Shown: in pieces, positions 7,799 through 10,781 of the stretch | Numbering within the stretch: the first letter of the stretch is position 1 | Layout: the number at the start of each line of letters is the position of its first letter | Source: CAIYPG01 sp903864555 | Lineage (GTDB): Bacteria > Pseudomonadota > Gammaproteobacteria > Burkholderiales > SG8-39 | DNA: 10,781 bases | NCBI GenBank assembly: GCA_947474715.1 | Contig: CANJJT010000124.1 | Coordinates: 1-10,781, forward strand | Direction of reading: 5' to 3' | Notes under the pieces: model-generated | What the model was told of the DNA's origin: nothing | What the model saw: only the letters and a program-made list of their open reading frames with translations | The model's database searches: none | Translations under genes and position numbers: made by a program

Positions 7799-8062
7799 AC
7801 GCAAAAGAACTTGATGTGCGTCGCTTCAAAGCTAACCGGGTTCGTACCAAGTCGCAGGGTAAGACTACCCACCGAAGAAATGTAAGAAATCGAGGACAAC
7901 GTCCGGAATCCCATCGCGAGATAGCGAGCCTATCTGGACGAGAATCCTTGGCATCGCTCCAACCTTGGATACATCGAGCTAAGTAAATTCGGTAGATAAT
8001 GTGCACCTATCCGCATTGCGGATTCGCATATACACCCAAGAATTGTTCTGGATATCAACCTA
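7799..8062 (+). other. Degenerate region between SBD remnant and dndC
   Basis: No intact gene is seen. One frame is open to a TAA at 7997-7999 and ends NPWHRSNLGYIELSKFGR, which reads like real protein, but it is interrupted by a stop 10 codons upstream of that stretch. A neighbouring frame reads SHREIASLSG just before it, so this may be a frameshifted C-terminus of an unrecognised gene. No DndB signature was found. Confidence 0.35.
8009..8023. promoter_or_regulatory. Short perfect inverted repeat upstream of dndC, possible operator
   Basis: ATCCGCA-T-TGCGGAT is a perfect 7-bp inverted repeat with one central base, 39 bases before the proposed dndC ATG. It could bind a regulator of the dnd genes. 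No regulator gene is in the window. Confidence 0.4.
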
Positions 8063-9199
8063 ATGGCAATCGCTGACATACAAGTCCAATAAGAGTCCAT
8101 CCAGAAAAGATGGAAGGGGATTCTTCAAGATATTCGCAAAGAGTATCTCTCTGAGAACCAGCGGTATCCTTGGATCATTGGCTTTTCCGGTGGTAAGGAC
8201 AGCACAGTTGTTGCACATGGTGTGTTTGAAGCGCTGTTGTCTATAGCCCCGTCTCAAAGAACTCGTCCAGTCCATGTCGTTTCAAACGATACGATGGTCG
8301 AAAGTCCACTTGTCATCGCGCACTTAGACAAAGTTACTACGCTGATTCAGCGGGCGGCAACCGATCTTGGGTTACCAATCACAGTTGCCCGAACAAAACC
8401 AGATATCGATAAATCATTCTGGGTTTTGCTAATCGGAAAAGGGTATCCCAGTCCGAATCAGACTATGCGATGGTGTACCGATAGGCTAAAAATTCAGCCA
8501 ACCAGTAACTATATAAAGCGCTATATCTCTGAAGCTGGTGCCGCTATTGTTGTATTAGGGGTTCGACGCGATGAGAGCGCTACACGTCAACAATCAATAG
8601 ATCGTTATCGAAACATGCGCGGTTCTAATTTGACCGAGCACAATGATCTTTCCGGTGCCTATGTCTATCGCCCGATAGTGGATCTAAGCACCGATGACGT
8701 CTGGGAAATATTGGGCGACTTCCATGCCCCGTGGGGCGGGAGCCATGTTGACCTATTCCAGCTATATAGAGATGCAGAAGGCGGTGAGTGTCCTGTCGTT
8801 CTGAGCAAGGAGGAAGCGCCTGGTTGTGGTACCAAGAACAGTCGATTCGGTTGCTGGACTTGTACTGTTGTGGAAAAAGACAAGAGCCTTCAGGGATTTA
8901 TAGATGTAGGAAGGCATGAGTACAAATCGCTTGTGGAATTCCGAGATTGGCTTAAGGACAACAGAAATAATTCTGAACTTCGACAAGCCTATCGTCGCAA
9001 TGGAAGATTGACCTTTGATGCCACTGGAAAACACATTCCGGGGCCATTCACTATTCAGGCACGGAAGCAAATACTAGAGAGGTTGCTTAAGGTTCAGAAG
9101 GAGTTCGGCGCTGAATTGATCACCGATGCGGAACTCGATTTGATTTATCAGCATTGGTCAAATGAACTACAACAAGAGAAAGCACTCGCCGATGGATGA
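8063..9199 (+). pseudogene. dndC: DndC-type DNA phosphorothioation sulfurtransferase/ATPase with an in-frame TAA near the start
   Basis: DndC is a PAPS-reductase-like Fe-S ATP pyrophosphatase that activates DNA for sulfur insertion. One continuous frame shows the P-loop GFSGGKDST (about residues 40-48 from ATG 8063), VHVVSNDTMVESP, LIGKGYPSPNQTMRWCTDRL and the cysteine cluster GECP...GCG...RFGCWTC, likely the Fe-S ligands. It ends with PGPFTIQARKQILERLL. From ATG 8063 the frame reads MAIADIQVQ, then TAA (8090-8092), then ESIQKRWKGILQDIRKEYL. No ATG, GTG or TTG occurs between this stop and the P-loop; the next start, GTG 8222, would remove the P-loop. The protein is therefore probably non-functional unless the TAA is an error or is bypassed. 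It is shorter (about 378 codons) than classical DndC of roughly 500. Codon use is more AT-rich than that of gcvP. Confidence 0.85.
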
Positions 9200-9407
9200 T
9201 TCATATCTTGATGACGCATACCTGAACGACCTACCGCTTTGGGCAGATGCTGATGCGCACAAAGTAATGGAGGAGATATGCGAAAAGCACAATGTTCCGT
9301 TAGAGGTCATAACTGAATTAGTCATTGTTCAGCGGGACCGCCAGAATCAGGAACGTGCTCACGGAATCAATATGAGATTCGAAGAGATATTAGGTCTGAT
9401 TGAGTAA
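9192..9407 (+). CDS. Small acidic protein between dndC and dndD (Dnd-associated)
   Basis: Protein of 71 residues, MDDSYLDDAYLNDLPLWADAD at the start and VITELVIVQRDRQNQERAHGI near the end, rich in D and E. It overlaps the dndC stop by 8 bases (9192-9199) and ends 25 bases before the dndD ATG, so it is translationally coupled in a dndC-small gene-dndD operon. From memory, short proteins of this type occur in this position in some Dnd loci and are named DNA-modification-system-associated small protein; their role is not known to me. ATG 9192 is preferred over the upstream 9162 frame start, which lies within dndC. No catalytic motif is visible; an adaptor or regulatory role is only a guess. Confidence 0.75.
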   Translation: MDDSYLDDAYLNDLPLWADADAHKVMEEICEKHNVPLEVITELVIVQRDRQNQERAHGINMRFEEILGLIE

Positions 9408-9432
9408 AGCAGCTTCGGGGGGAATAAAAATA

Positions 9433-10644
9433 ATGTGGATATCCAAGCTGGAACTCATATGCTTCAAGAGCTATCAACACCAAGTATTCGAGTTTCCTGA
9501 GCCGTCCGACGGACGAAATATCGTTCTTGTTGGGGGAATGAATGGCTTCGGCAAGACCTCAATTCTTGAGGCACTGTATCTCTGCCTATATGGGAAGGAC
9601 GCAATTATTCACTTGGCTCGGGCCGGGCTGAAGACAGACGACAAGAGGGGCTATCCAACGTTTCTTGAGCGTGCGTTCAACGGTGAAGCCAAGCGCGATG
9701 GCTTAGACACCATGATGGTCCGAATAACCATCAATCGCCTCAAGACAAAAGCAATCGAAATCGGACGCAAGTGGTTTTTTAGAGCAAATGGTAATTGGAC
9801 GGGCGAAGAAGAAACGCTAATTCGCGATGTGATACGCGGCATACCGGAAGCACCTAGGGTCGACGGTAAGAATGGCTTCCATGTGGCTGATCTGCTGGAT
9901 GAGATATTTGTTCCTGCACACATAGCCCCTTTCTTTTTCTTTGATGGCGAGGAAGTCAAGAAGCTGGCGGATCAATCCCGCGTTGAGCAAGTGAAGCAAG
10001 GCCTTGAAGGCTTGCTCGGTGTTGTGTTATTGCGCTCGTTGGCAGATAGGTTGAAGAATTTTGAAAATACCAAACGCGGTGAGGTCGTATCCGTCAATGA
10101 GAATGACCTCAATAGATTGCTTGAGCAGCTAACAAAAGGGCAAGAGGAACTCAAGGGCTTACAAGAAGAGGCTCAAAAGAGTGATGACGAAAAGAAGCGG
10201 TTGCGAGCAGAGCAACAGTCACTAGTTGAGCGGATTACCGCTGCCGGTGGCGGTGGTGGAGAAATAGCTACCGTCAAAGAGCTGGTTGAAGAGAGAGAAC
10301 AAGCACGTAGCAAATTAAAGGAAAGTCACAAGAAACTTGAAGAAATATTGGCAGGTCGCCTTCCCTTCAATCTTGTTCCGAAGACACTAGTAGACAAATT
10401 TCGAGAGCAGTTAGTTGCTGAAATTAAGTATTTCGCATGGGAAGATGAGAAACGTGCTCTAGAGCCTCGTAAAGCAAAATTCGAATCCGCATTCTTGGCT
10501 CAGTCAGAGCCAGAAGTACACCCACAGCTAACAGATGAGCAAGTTGCAGCGATTAGCAAGCGAATGGAAGCAGCTTGGGCGAGCCTTTTTTACCCACCGC
10601 CAGATGATTGTGCAAAACACATTATTCATGACGGGTCTTCGTGA
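9433..10644 (+). pseudogene. dndD: DndD-type SMC-like ATPase, C-terminus lost
   Basis: DndD is an SMC/Rad50-like ATPase needed for DNA phosphorothioation. Features visible from ATG 9433 (GGGGGGA ribosome binding site at 9417-9423): FKSYQHQVFEF, Walker A GGMNGFGKT (residues 34-42), ALYLCLYGKDAI, then PAHIAPFFFFDGEEVKKLAD (about 161-180), a coiled coil rich in E, K and Q at about 222-305, and AWASLFYPPPDDCA (380-393). The family then continues for some 250 more residues, with a second coiled-coil half, the ABC signature and Walker B, to about 650-700. Here the frame reads IIHDGSS and stops at 10644. No frame after 10632 resembles DndD, and that point coincides with a possible IS end. Lacking Walker B, it should be inactive. 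Confidence 0.85.
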
Positions 10645-10781
10645 CTTAGTGTGGGTAAATTAAAGGGCCAATATGCCGGAAACCCGCATGGATAGTGGTT
10701 CTTCGGCGTTTTCAATGCTGCTAAAACTTGTCATGATGTTTGGATGGCAAATTCAACCAAGCGAAAGCGGCGGCTGTGGGA
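10633..10781. mobile_element. Possible left end of an insertion sequence interrupting dndD
   Basis: At 10633 the sequence changes to GGGTCTTCGTGACTTAGTG, which resembles ISL3-family termini (typically starting GGSTCTTC) as I remember them. DndD-like coding ends exactly there. If an 8-bp target duplication exists, the left copy would be TTCATGAC (10625-10632). No transposase is recognisable before the window ends; an open frame from ATG 10673 to the edge is not diagnostic. Confidence 0.4.

Noticed and set aside
7606..7914. Minus-strand frame opposite the SBD remnant
   Set aside because: Some stretches look protein-like, but the + strand SBD motif is decisive and the minus frame has no family match.
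8222..9199. dndC starting at GTG 8222
   Set aside because: This start would remove the SGGKDS P-loop, although the matching family sequence is clearly encoded upstream in the same frame back to 8093.
10673..10781. Open frame from ATG 10673 to the window edge
   Set aside because: About 36 codons with no recognised family and no ribosome binding site. It may belong to the putative IS, but I cannot support it.

Overview
The window is high-GC bacterial DNA on its left two thirds and visibly more AT-rich on its right third. Gene content (single-chain glycine decarboxylase GcvP, RlmJ, HigBA, a Phd/PIN pair) and codon use point to a pseudomonadote, most likely a betaproteobacterium (Rhodocyclales/Burkholderiales type). 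This is an inference from protein style and repeats, not a proven assignment. Every supported gene lies on the + strand.

Left part (1-5740). The window opens in the last codons of what looks like an IS4-type transposase, followed by a likely IS end that abuts a broken copy of a dispersed repeat. Next come gcvP (382-3279), a cluster of repeats, a higBA toxin-antitoxin locus whose toxin gene carries a 4-bp duplication frameshift (3660-3942) ahead of an intact higA (3954-4256), a MazG-like nucleotide pyrophosphohydrolase (4286-4645) and rlmJ (4796-5662). The housekeeping genes are separated by copies of a two-hairpin repeat that sits just after stop codons.

Middle (5740-7600). This is mostly accessory sequence. 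It holds a RAMA/DUF4357-like coding remnant, a Phd-family antitoxin with a PIN-domain toxin controlled by a recognisable double TGTACA operator, three more repeat copies and a MITE-like element with perfect hairpins.

Right part (7600-10781). This is a decayed DNA phosphorothioation (Dnd) island. It contains an N-terminal fragment of a sulfur-binding-domain (phosphorothioate-dependent) restriction endonuclease, a dndC-like gene with an in-frame TAA before its SGGKDS P-loop, a small protein encoded between dndC and dndD with an 8-bp overlap, and dndD, which loses its family-like sequence abruptly near 10632 where a sequence resembling an IS terminus begins. Neither dndB nor dndE is visible. If intact, DndC and DndD (with a cysteine desulfurase encoded elsewhere) would place sulfur in the DNA backbone and the SBD nuclease would recognise it. 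As read here, both the writer and the reader appear broken.

The most interesting unexplained signal is the dispersed repeat. Four full copies keep constant flanks and a GCA/GTA triloop but carry different, internally complementary second stems. That pattern suggests selection on, or copying of, secondary structure rather than primary sequence.
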